A DNA stretch of 14,732 nucleotides from Yunchengibacter salinarum (GTDB lineage Bacteria > Pseudomonadota > Alphaproteobacteria > Sphingomonadales > Kordiimonadaceae). The stretch spans positions 1 through 14,732 of the forward strand of contig NZ_JBBJLN010000018.1 in assembly GCF_037658235.1 (NCBI RefSeq), in the 5' to 3' direction. The notes beneath the pieces were generated by a model. That model was not told the origin of the DNA. It searched no databases and saw only the letters and a program-made list of their open reading frames with translations. Positions 7,199 through 14,661 of this stretch are shown here, one piece after another (the first letter of the stretch is position 1; every line of letters starts with the position of its first letter). The position numbers and the translations under genes were made by a program.

Positions 7199-7247
7199 CC
7201 TGCTTCGCCGAAGTCGCCCATCACCCCTCACCTGCGGGAAGGGTGCG
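7199..7247. repeat. Intergenic repeat copy B
   Basis: The second copy of the element at 5023-5073, in the same orientation, with about four fifths of positions matching by eye and one gap. It keeps CCTGCTTCGCCG and TCACCCCTCAC. The CACCC/GGGTG pairing survives with a shorter stem. Together the two copies bracket the abiE operon. Confidence 0.45.
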
Positions 7248-7398
7248 ACTGCAATGACAGGGCAAGCATCCATCCCGTCCTGCCTTGTTAGTTGGCACCG
7301 GGGCCGACGAGCCTCGCTGCGAGTCCGGAATCTATCGCCGGCGGATTGCATCTGCTAAGCTGACGCTGAGCCGGGTCGGCGGCCACGGAGGGCAGTAA

Positions 7399-7470
7399 AT
7401 GAAAAAATTCGTGAAACATGGAAATATTCTGATAAATTCGGTAAGGTTTATGAATATTTTTGAAAATTGA
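7399..7470 (+). CDS. Candidate 23-residue leader peptide upstream of the helicase operon
   Basis: A short frame starting at ATG 7399 with an excellent ribosome binding site, GGAGGG (7387-7392), 6 bases upstream. It begins MKKFVKHGNILINS, has basic and hydrophobic residues, and ends in TGA at 7468-7470, 9 bases before the helicase ATG at 7480. It lies in an AT-rich stretch unlike the sequence before it. It could be a translated leader coupling ribosomes to the next gene, which itself has no clear ribosome binding site, or the remnant 5' end of a lost gene. I recognise no homologue, and the short length makes chance plausible. Confidence 0.3.
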   Translation: MKKFVKHGNILINSVRFMNIFEN

Positions 7471-7479
7471 GTTATATGA

Positions 7480-10400
7480 ATGCACACTGAATTGAGAATG
7501 GCGTCGTCCGATCTAGCAGGCTTTCTGCAGCGAGAACTTCCGGAATTTTCGGAAGATTGGTGGGAAAAGAACGTTATTGAAAGACTGAGCTTCCAACAGC
7601 AAAGGATTATCGAGGAAAAGAGGCTTGCCTCGCTACGCGAACTTGACCTTGCCGCTCTCCTCAGGGTTCTCGATCAGAACTGGTTCGAACTTTCACAGAA
7701 GCTGAAGTTTCCTCGTGAAGGCAGGAACTGGGTAAAGGAACTACAGACCGTCAGGAACAAATGGGCGCACGCCCCGGCGGATGACGCTCCTCCCAGTGAA
7801 ATCTACCGAGACGCCGACACGCTTGAGCGCCTGCTCTCACTGATAAACGCCAGCAAGGCGTCTATCGAAGCGGCGACCGTGATGAAGAACGCCGCTCTGG
7901 CGTCGATGTCAAAAGCATCGAAAACCGCGTCCGAAGATGAACGCGAAGCTTCCGACACCCTTTCGGAACCTACGATCGAAAAACCCACCCATCTTTTCAA
8001 TGTAGGTGAGTTAGTAACCCTCCGCTCTGATAATAGCGTCAAGGTGCCGGTACTAGAGGTCGTCTTTGGCGGGCCTGAGATTCGGTATCGCGTCTTCCAG
8101 GATGGAGCGAAATCCACCTACTACGAAAGCCAGCTTCAAGCCATAGGTGGCGGTGATGACGAGAAGCCTGAAATCTCTATCGAAGAATTCAAAGCGCGCC
8201 TGACCGCGCAACACCTCCTATCCCCATCGACTGCTAACCTCTTCTCGCTCCGATCTGGGCGTGTAAACTTTGTCCCCTATCAATACCGGCCGGTATTGAA
8301 GCTTATTAGGTCGGATCGCCCTCGACTGTTGATCGCAGACGAGGTTGGTGTCGGTAAAACAATTGAAGCGGGCCTCGTCATCAAAGAACTCAGCGCTCGG
8401 ACTGACATCTCGTCTATCTTGGTGATCTGCCCAAAAGCGCTCGTGGCCGAACGGAAATGGCAGACCGAGATGAAGCGCTTCGACCAGGACTTCACCCACC
8501 TTGACGGTAAACTTCTGCGTCACTGTCTCCAAGAGACAGACCTCGAAGGTGAATGGCCCGAAAAGTACGGTAAGTCTATCCTACCGTTTTCGTTGTTTGA
8601 TTCCGATTTGATCTTCGGTCAAGGCGGGCGGAAGCAGAAGAAGGATCGTGGCTTGCTGGCGCTTGATCCGGCTCCCGCCTTTGATTTGGTGATCGTTGAT
8701 GAAGCTCACCACATCCGTAATGCAGACACCTTCCTGCACCAAGGCGTCAGATATTTCTGCGATAACGCCAAAGCTGTCTTGCTGATGACTGCTACCCCCG
8801 TTCAGCTCGGCAGCTCTGACCTATTTACCTTGCTCAATGTGGTGCGTCCGGACCTTGTCATTGACGAGGCCAGCTTCGAACAGATGGCCGCACCCAACCG
8901 TTTCATCAATGAAGCGGTCAGGCTGTGCCGTGAAAAATCGGCCGGATGGCAAAAGGATGCGTCAGATCAGCTGCGGGAGGCTGCGCAAACCGAGTGGGGC
9001 CGGCTCTTTCTCCGTGAAGAGGCAAACTTCCAAGGGGCTTTCGACAAGCTTCAGGAAGCGGAGATTCCCGACTCCGAGCGCGTGCTGATGACGCGAACCC
9101 TCGAAGAGCTTTATACTTTTAGTTCAATCATCAACCGGACCCGCCGCCGTGACATCGGTGAGTTCACGATGCGTAAGCCACAAACTCTGACCGTTGATTT
9201 CAACGATGAGCAGCGAGACCTCCACGATACGCTGTTGAACATCATCGCCAAAATTCTTGTACGCTGTCATGGTCAGCAGAACGTCAAGTTCATGATGACG
9301 ACGATCCGTAGGCAGGCTGCGAGCTGTCTTTTCGGTTTGGCGCCCTTGCTTTCCGACATCCTGACACGAAAACTCGATCAGCTGGAAGTGATCGAAAGCA
9401 ACGACATCGACGATGAAATCGACTTATCATTTGTCGACCAGGTTCGTGCTGAGATCGAGGAGCTTCTCCACAAGGCTGAGAACCTCAGTCCGGATGACGC
9501 GAAAGTCGAAGCCTTCATTCGAGCACTGAAAGAAAAGGCCAGCTTGGAGAATAACAAGGCGCTCGTCTTCAGCACCTTCAGGCACACGTTAGCTTACCTC
9601 GCCAAACACGCCGAAGCAGCTGGACTGCGCTTCGGCCTCGTGCACGGGGACGTTACTGACGAGGAGCGCGCAGAGCTGAGACGGCGGTTTGCTCTCCCAA
9701 AGGCCGATGAGAACGCTCTAGACGTACTTCTCTCATCCGAAGTTGGATGCGAGGGCCTCGATTTCCAGTTCTGCGACTTCCTCGTGAACTATGACCTTCC
9801 TTGGAATCCGATGCGGATCGAGCAACGGATCGGACGCATCGATCGATACGGACAAAAAAGTGAGGCAGTCAGCATTGTTAACCTCGTGACGCCTGGAACG
9901 GTTGATGCCGATATCTACCAGCGATGCCTGTGGCGGATCGGCGTGTTTCATCATGCCGTGGGCGGTGGCGAGGAAATTTTGGGCGAGATCACCCAGGAAA
10001 TCCATGACATCGCAGAGAGCTTCGTACTGACAGAAGACGAAAGGGAGAAGAAGCTCCAGCAACTCGCGGACAACGGCATTCGTCGCATTCGCGAAGAGCA
10101 AGACCTTGAAGAGAAGGAAGTAGAACTCTTCGGCCTAAACGTGCCGAAGCAATCTTGGCGCGAGGATATTGAAGACGCAGAGAGTGAATGGCTGTCGACG
10201 GCATCAATCAAGCGATGCGTATCCAGATACCTCCAGTCCAAAACCGGATCGGACGCTGACCCACTGTCGGGTGACAAGCCTCTCAGAACCTTGAGGGTGA
10301 GCCAAGAGGTGCGGAATGCTCTTTTGGCTGATTTCAGGAAGTTCAAGCGCAGCAATGATGCCCTATCCAGAAGCTGGGAAAAGTGGCTGAAGGGCGGCAC

Positions 10401-11037
10401 TCCAAGTCTGACGGTGACCTTCGATCAGGACGCTGCAGCCGAAAACCCGTCCACTGTCCACCTGACAGTTATGCATCCCCTCGTACGACAGGCAGCCCGC
10501 TTTCTGGAGATGGACGAAGCGATGTACTGCTCTCTTGAGGTGTCCGACGGATTGCCACCCGGACAGCACAAATTCGCTCTGTATCGGTGGACCATGCATG
10601 GCATTAAGCCAGACGAGCAACTTGTAGCAGTCGCGACTGATCCACTAGTGGAAAGCGCTCTTCTTCGTGTACTGCACAGAGCCGTGGAACCGATCCTGTC
10701 TGTCTCGCAGTCTGCAGAAGACTTCGACGATCTCGACAATCTTCACCATACCAAATGGTCGGCAGCACAAGCCAATCATATCGCCGAGAACCAGAAGCTG
10801 GCCGAGCATAGAGTGCAAAGCTTGACCGTTAGCCATCGAGCCCGTGTGCGCATCCTGGACGATCAGATATCCAAAGCGACCAACGATCGCATTCGGCGGA
10901 TGAAGGAAGCAGAACTGGCGCGGGCGAACGGTGACTTCGAACGTCGCGTAAGTGAGTTACGTGACGCTGGAAACACGGGCGATATTAGGGCCGCGCCGAT
11001 CATGCTAGGTACAATCTCAGTCCGGAGCGGCACGTGA
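7480..11037 (+). CDS. Swt1-type HEPN domain fused to SNF2-like helicase
   Basis: A 1185-residue protein, probably a defence effector and nucleic acid motor. The first 125 residues resemble the Swt1 HEPN family and carry RNKWAH (Arg92 to His97), the R-x4-H pattern of HEPN ribonucleases. A small beta-rich segment (about 171-222) comes next. A superfamily 2, SNF2/RapA-like motor follows: ADEVGVGKT (286-294), VIVDEAHH (404-411), MTATP (436-440), VFSTFR in the second RecA-like lobe, then SSEVGCEGLDFQ and QRIGRIDRYGQ (about 752-793). The C-terminal part is charged and probably helical (about 1110-1175). SNF2 motors of this kind occur in DISARM (DrmD) and in restriction-like islands. ATG 7480 has no good ribosome binding site; Met7 (7498) is an alternative start. 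The stop overlaps the next gene's ATG (TGATG), so the two form an operon. Confidence 0.85.
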   Translation: MHTELRMASSDLAGFLQRELPEFSEDWWEKNVIERLSFQQQRIIEEKRLASLRELDLAALLRVLDQNWFELSQKLKFPREGRNWVKELQTVRNKWAHAPADDAPPSEIYRDADTLERLLSLINASKASIEAATVMKNAALASMSKASKTASEDEREASDTLSEPTIEKPTHLFNVGELVTLRSDNSVKVPVLEVVFGGPEIRYRVFQDGAKSTYYESQLQAIGGGDDEKPEISIEEFKARLTAQHLLSPSTANLFSLRSGRVNFVPYQYRPVLKLIRSDRPRLLIADEVGVGKTIEAGLVIKELSARTDISSILVICPKALVAERKWQTEMKRFDQDFTHLDGKLLRHCLQETDLEGEWPEKYGKSILPFSLFDSDLIFGQGGRKQKKDRGLLALDPAPAFDLVIVDEAHHIRNADTFLHQGVRYFCDNAKAVLLMTATPVQLGSSDLFTLLNVVRPDLVIDEASFEQMAAPNRFINEAVRLCREKSAGWQKDASDQLREAAQTEWGRLFLREEANFQGAFDKLQEAEIPDSERVLMTRTLEELYTFSSIINRTRRRDIGEFTMRKPQTLTVDFNDEQRDLHDTLLNIIAKILVRCHGQQNVKFMMTTIRRQAASCLFGLAPLLSDILTRKLDQLEVIESNDIDDEIDLSFVDQVRAEIEELLHKAENLSPDDAKVEAFIRALKEKASLENNKALVFSTFRHTLAYLAKHAEAAGLRFGLVHGDVTDEERAELRRRFALPKADENALDVLLSSEVGCEGLDFQFCDFLVNYDLPWNPMRIEQRIGRIDRYGQKSEAVSIVNLVTPGTVDADIYQRCLWRIGVFHHAVGGGEEILGEITQEIHDIAESFVLTEDEREKKLQQLADNGIRRIREEQDLEEKEVELFGLNVPKQSWREDIEDAESEWLSTASIKRCVSRYLQSKTGSDADPLSGDKPLRTLRVSQEVRNALLADFRKFKRSNDALSRSWEKWLKGGTPSLTVTFDQDAAAENPSTVHLTVMHPLVRQAARFLEMDEAMYCSLEVSDGLPPGQHKFALYRWTMHGIKPDEQLVAVATDPLVESALLRVLHRAVEPILSVSQSAEDFDDLDNLHHTKWSAAQANHIAENQKLAEHRVQSLTVSHRARVRILDDQISKATNDRIRRMKEAELARANGDFERRVSELRDAGNTGDIRAAPIMLGTISVRSGT

Positions 11038-14000
11038 TGACCGATTTTCTAACCAAACTATCAGATCAGCGGCGAAAGTTCCTTGAAGGCATCGACGCCA
11101 ACGAAGGTGACATCAATCTCGATATCTTCGAGGATTTCTACCCTGATCAAGCCCATTTCGTGTTCGAGTTGCTGCAAAATGCCGAAGACGCGCAAGCGAC
11201 TGAGGTTTCCTTCTCATTAAGCAAAGGAGGATGCCGATTCGAGCACAACGGGACACGGCTCTTCACTGAAAAAGATGTTCGGTCAATTACGGGAATCCAC
11301 AATAGCACAAAAGAAAACTCCGCTGAAGAAATCGGAAAGTTCGGCGTCGGATTTAAATCTGTTTTCGTTTATACACTGGAGCCTGAAATCAGATCGGGTG
11401 ACTTTTCTTTCCGCATTTCTCGCCTCGTCATGCCCGATCGCATCGTTGACGACGGCGAGGACAAATCTATCACACGGTTCTGGTTTCCCTTCAACAACCC
11501 CAAGAAACCAGCTGATGTGGCATACACCGAAGTCGGTGCCGGTCTTCATGACCTTGCTGAAACGACCTTACTCTTCCTTTCGAATATCCAGGCGATCAAC
11601 TGGAAAATTGACAATGGGAAATCGAGCTCTATCCTGCGCGTCGAGCATTCCGAGGAGCACATCGAAGTTCTGAAGGAAACCGAAGGCTCGACAACGGCAA
11701 CGTCACATTTTCTTCGTTTTGCTGAAACTGTCGAAGGTTTGGAGAGGCAGAAAGTTGCTCTGGCCTTCAGCTTGGAGCCGATCAAGGAGAAAGAGGTCTA
11801 TAGCTCTAGCACGCAACTCAACAAACAGTTCAAGATTGTTCCTGTAAGTGGGCAAGTGGCCGTTTTTTTCCCGGCGGAGAAGGAAGCTTCCGGACTTCGT
11901 TTCCATCTTCACGCCCCCTTCGTTCCCGAGCTCAGCCGTGCAAGCATCAAAAAGACGCCTGCTAATACCCCTCTTTTTGAACAGCTAGCATTTCTAAGCG
12001 TACGAGCGGTGTATGGCATCAAGGGCCTTGGGTTCTTGACGCCTGAGTTCCTAAGCGTCCTACCAAATCCGAATGACCAAGTTGGGGAAAGCTACACGAT
12101 CATCCGAGACAAGGTGGTTGAAGCGTTCAATAATCAGCCGCTGACTCCAACCTATGACAAGGGGCATGCCCCGGCGAAGCACCTCCTTCAAGCGAAGGCC
12201 TCTCTCAAGGAGTTGCTCTCGGAGGAAGACATTGAGTTTCTCATGACCGACCAAGACATTGTCCCGCGATGGGCGGCAAGTCGCGCATTGCAAGGCACGA
12301 ATGTCGAACGGTTTATGAGTGGTCTTGAGATTAAAGAATGGGATGTCGACGACCTTCTTGAAGAACTCGCTAGCAAGTTGGACGCAAGCTACTCAAGGAG
12401 CCCGCCGGATACTGAGGTCCTGGAGTGGCTGTCAAAGAAGACGGCTGATTGGATTCAGCAGCTATACGCCCTGCTCGCCAGCGACCCTGAGACCAAAGAA
12501 GAACTATATCAGCTTACCGACGCGAAAATCGTGAGACTGGCTGATGGCGCCTTCGAGGTTCCTAACAAGTGTTATTTTCCTGATGAGCAAGGGCGCTACA
12601 GCAAAATCGTACCCTGCGTTGACCGTGAAGTACTCGAAGGCGGAAACAGTCAAAAACGGAAGAAGTTTGCGAAGGTATTCCTGAGTGAGATTGGCGTTAC
12701 GGATATCGGCGAGCGGCAGCTTGTCGAAGCATTGCTGGAGAAGAACTACTCTTCCTCCGAGCACACCTTCCGAGAAAAGGACTACGTTGCTCACCTGTGG
12801 CGCTTTATCAAACTGATCGAAAGCGATCCCTCAGCAAAGTCGGCGCTAAAAGAGTTTCAAGTGTTCCTCGGCGGCGACGAATTGTGGCACAAGCCAGAAG
12901 AGATTTTTCTCGACAGCCCCTACTTGGATACCGGATTAGCCGAGTACTATGAAGTACTTGGCTCTTCGAGGAATCGGGTGCAGCTTCATCCACTATACCA
13001 GAATCTGCCGATTGACATCTCAAAGGTGGCTAGTCTTGCAGAAGCACTCGGAGCAAGAACCGTCATCCCCATCGCTAAATCCGACTGCACCCAAAATCCC
13101 GAGTGGGCGTATCTTCGCCGTGTGCCGGGAGAGCGGAACACATCACCACTAAATCTAGATTACGTGGTAATCGGGTTTGAGAAATTCGCCTCTAACGAAT
13201 CTATTCGGATTTCGAGGCTGATATGGAATACCATGTGTCAGCCAAGGATTAGCGGGTTTCTCGAAGCGCGATACAGGCGAAATGTATCCGGCGGCAGCCG
13301 CTACGCAAAATCGCAGTTAGTTCATCAGTTACGGAATTTCGCTTGGGTCCCACAAGGCGATAGCTTCGTCAAACCGAAGGCCGCAAGGGTCGAATATCTA
13401 CCGGAAGGATTTCGCTTTGATGCTGGCTGGCCATGGATCAAAGCCATCGATTTTGGAATTGAAGTTGAGCGCGAGAACGAGAAGGTGCGCGCCGAAGCGG
13501 TAGCTGCAGAGGCAAAGAAGACAAGGAAGCAGGCAGCAGCGGCAGAACTGGGGTTTGAAAACCCTGATGATCTGGAACTTCTTAGCCAATTGTCAGAGCT
13601 ATCGGAAGAAGAGCGCCAAGAAATGCGCGAAGAGATGCGCCGGAGGAGGAAAGTCACAGAGTTGCCGGAGAATGAGCCCAGCAACCCTGAACGGCGTGAC
13701 GCGCGCGTTCGAGAGATCGCAAAAGACGCCCAGGGGAGAGAAACGGAGAAACGTTCCAGAAGCGTCTCCATCGGTCAGGGCGCCGTGAAAGAAGAAGCAA
13801 AACAATACCTTCATCATCAGTACACAGGTGACGAAGGTCTTTTCTGCCAAGTCTGCGAGAAACCGATGCCTTTCGCTCTGGATGACGGGTCACCTTACTT
13901 CGAGGCGGTCGAGTTCTTGCCCGAGAATACACTCAAGAAACGACACCATCAGAACTACCTTGCACTGTGCCCGAACCACGCAGCCATGTTCCGGCACGCG

Positions 14001-14183
14001 AACGGCTCGAAAGACATCATGAAAGCGATGCTGCTTGATCTCGATGACGCGCGATTGGAGGTCATTCTAGCGCAAGCAGATTGCACCATTTACTTTACGA
14101 AGACGCACCTTTCCGACCTAAAGAGTGCGATCCATGCCGAGGACGAGGACGAAAGCGAAGACCTCCGGGCGTCCTCTGGCTAA
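11037..14183 (+). CDS. Sacsin/MORC-like GHKL ATPase with C-terminal CxxC...CxxH module
   Basis: A 1048-residue protein whose N-terminus is a GHKL (Hsp90-like) ATPase of the sacsin type: N-box FELLQNAEDA (43-52), HNG (70-72) in place of the usual DxGxG, and IGKFGVGFKSVF (99-110) as the glycine-rich lid. A long middle part (about 200-800) matches nothing I recognise. A charged, probably coiled-coil region (about 815-920) leads to CQVC (937-940) and LCPNHAAMF (977-985), spaced like the zinc site of an HNH nuclease. The usual catalytic HH is replaced by VE in YFEAVEF, so catalysis is uncertain. ATG 11037 overlaps the helicase stop and has GGAG at 11024-11027; GTG 11034 is an alternative start. 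GHKL ATPases paired with SNF2 motors are known from restriction-like systems, so a joint DNA-sensing machine is likely. The exact system is not recognised. Confidence 0.82.
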   Translation: MTDFLTKLSDQRRKFLEGIDANEGDINLDIFEDFYPDQAHFVFELLQNAEDAQATEVSFSLSKGGCRFEHNGTRLFTEKDVRSITGIHNSTKENSAEEIGKFGVGFKSVFVYTLEPEIRSGDFSFRISRLVMPDRIVDDGEDKSITRFWFPFNNPKKPADVAYTEVGAGLHDLAETTLLFLSNIQAINWKIDNGKSSSILRVEHSEEHIEVLKETEGSTTATSHFLRFAETVEGLERQKVALAFSLEPIKEKEVYSSSTQLNKQFKIVPVSGQVAVFFPAEKEASGLRFHLHAPFVPELSRASIKKTPANTPLFEQLAFLSVRAVYGIKGLGFLTPEFLSVLPNPNDQVGESYTIIRDKVVEAFNNQPLTPTYDKGHAPAKHLLQAKASLKELLSEEDIEFLMTDQDIVPRWAASRALQGTNVERFMSGLEIKEWDVDDLLEELASKLDASYSRSPPDTEVLEWLSKKTADWIQQLYALLASDPETKEELYQLTDAKIVRLADGAFEVPNKCYFPDEQGRYSKIVPCVDREVLEGGNSQKRKKFAKVFLSEIGVTDIGERQLVEALLEKNYSSSEHTFREKDYVAHLWRFIKLIESDPSAKSALKEFQVFLGGDELWHKPEEIFLDSPYLDTGLAEYYEVLGSSRNRVQLHPLYQNLPIDISKVASLAEALGARTVIPIAKSDCTQNPEWAYLRRVPGERNTSPLNLDYVVIGFEKFASNESIRISRLIWNTMCQPRISGFLEARYRRNVSGGSRYAKSQLVHQLRNFAWVPQGDSFVKPKAARVEYLPEGFRFDAGWPWIKAIDFGIEVERENEKVRAEAVAAEAKKTRKQAAAAELGFENPDDLELLSQLSELSEEERQEMREEMRRRRKVTELPENEPSNPERRDARVREIAKDAQGRETEKRSRSVSIGQGAVKEEAKQYLHHQYTGDEGLFCQVCEKPMPFALDDGSPYFEAVEFLPENTLKKRHHQNYLALCPNHAAMFRHANGSKDIMKAMLLDLDDARLEVILAQADCTIYFTKTHLSDLKSAIHAEDEDESEDLRASSG

Positions 14184-14191
14184 AGACGCGG

Positions 14192-14330
14192 ATTCGAGGG
14201 CGTGACGAAGGCGCCTGTCGCACTCGACGAAGTCCTGAAAGCCCGAAAACAACTGTTCACGGATATCGAGTCCCGCTTCGACAAGGACTCAAAGCGCTTC
14301 CTGATTATCGTGGATGAGGGCGCAGGCCCG
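14192..14330 (+). pseudogene. 3' fragment of a second, diverged abiEii
   Basis: Starting nine bases after the GHKL gene stop, one frame reads FEGVTKAPVALDEVLKARKQ and continues to about DEGAG. It matches residues 215-258 of the intact AbiEii (6061-6978), which reads FEGMTKTPVALDELLKTRKQ. About two thirds to three quarters of residues agree, so this is a paralogue rather than a recent copy. No start, catalytic motifs or native C-terminus remain, and the frame runs on only by chance across the next gene. It is the relic of another abiE locus whose front was removed when the helicase-GHKL genes or neighbouring DNA arrived. Confidence 0.8.
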
Positions 14331-14360
14331 TGGCCACTTGTGAATGAGCGCGGCGTCCTA

Positions 14361-14531
14361 TCAGCCCTCCAGCGCAACTTCGACCATGCGCTCAATATAT
14401 TCCGTGGCGGACACGAACCCTGCCATCTCCCCCATCGGACCACGCGGGTCCTTCGCCTGCCTCTCGGCCTTCTCATAGGCTTTCCGGCTCAACGTGATCG
14501 TCACGGTCACTTCATCTTCATTATCGTTCAT
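14361..14531 (-). CDS. Small 56-residue protein of unknown function
   Basis: A short protein beginning MNDNEDEVTVTITLSRKAYE. The beta-like VTVTITLS followed by two predicted helices (KAYEKAERQA; SATEYIERMVEVALE) recalls small ribbon-helix-helix DNA-binding antitoxins, but I do not recognise a named family and the resemblance is weak. The frame stays open upstream to 14717, yet that part lies within the IS66-family end and is arginine/proline-rich noise, so ATG 14531 is taken as the start; it has only a weak GGA upstream. The IS66 edge is 9 bases before the start, so the original promoter was probably displaced. No toxin partner is seen. Confidence 0.5.
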   Translation of the reverse strand: MNDNEDEVTVTITLSRKAYEKAERQAKDPRGPMGEMAGFVSATEYIERMVEVALEG

Positions 14532-14540
14532 CAATCCATC

Positions 14541-14586
14541 GTAACCGCCCGGTTTGGACCGCCGTAACCGCCCGGTTTGGACCGCC
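14541..14586. repeat. Perfect 23-bp tandem repeat at the IS66-family end
   Basis: Two identical 23-bp units, each starting GTAACCGCCCGG and ending GGACCGCC, lie head to tail at 14541-14563 and 14564-14586. IS66-family terminal repeats begin with GTAA, so one or both units form the end of the element. A doubled end could be normal for this member or arise from abutting copies. Confidence 0.8.
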
Positions 14587-14661
14587 TGTTGATTGGTGTG
14601 TTGATCCGCTACAACACGTGGATAGCGACGTCGCAAAGGACGTGTTTTAGGCGGAGGATGT

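Larger units (their letters stand above)
6979..7398. other. Intergenic region without a convincing gene
   Basis: The stretch from the abiEii stop towards the helicase operon is G+C-rich up to about 7395 and then abruptly AT-rich. Short open frames exist on both strands, for example 7014-7358 plus and 6684-7145 minus, but they show no domain, no ribosome binding site and no coding neighbour, and I treat them as non-coding. What can be supported is a hairpin cluster (7016-7089) and the second copy of an intergenic repeat (7199-7247). Confidence 0.5.

Noticed and set aside
7014..7358. 114-codon frame between abiEii and the helicase operon
   Set aside because: No ribosome binding site or domain is visible, and it runs through the hairpin cluster and the intergenic repeat, so it is probably non-coding.
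7480..14183. Calling the helicase-GHKL pair DISARM, Zorya or Hma
   Set aside because: The SNF2 motor alone is shared. The methyltransferase, DrmA/B/C, ZorA/B or other defining partners are not in the window.
14331..14567. Continuation of the AbiEii-like frame
   Set aside because: Homology to AbiEii ends near 14330. Beyond it the frame is antisense to the small gene and the IS end.
14541..14586. Tandem repeat as a possible CRISPR array
   Set aside because: The two units abut with no spacer, and the following sequence is a recognisable IS66 tnpA.
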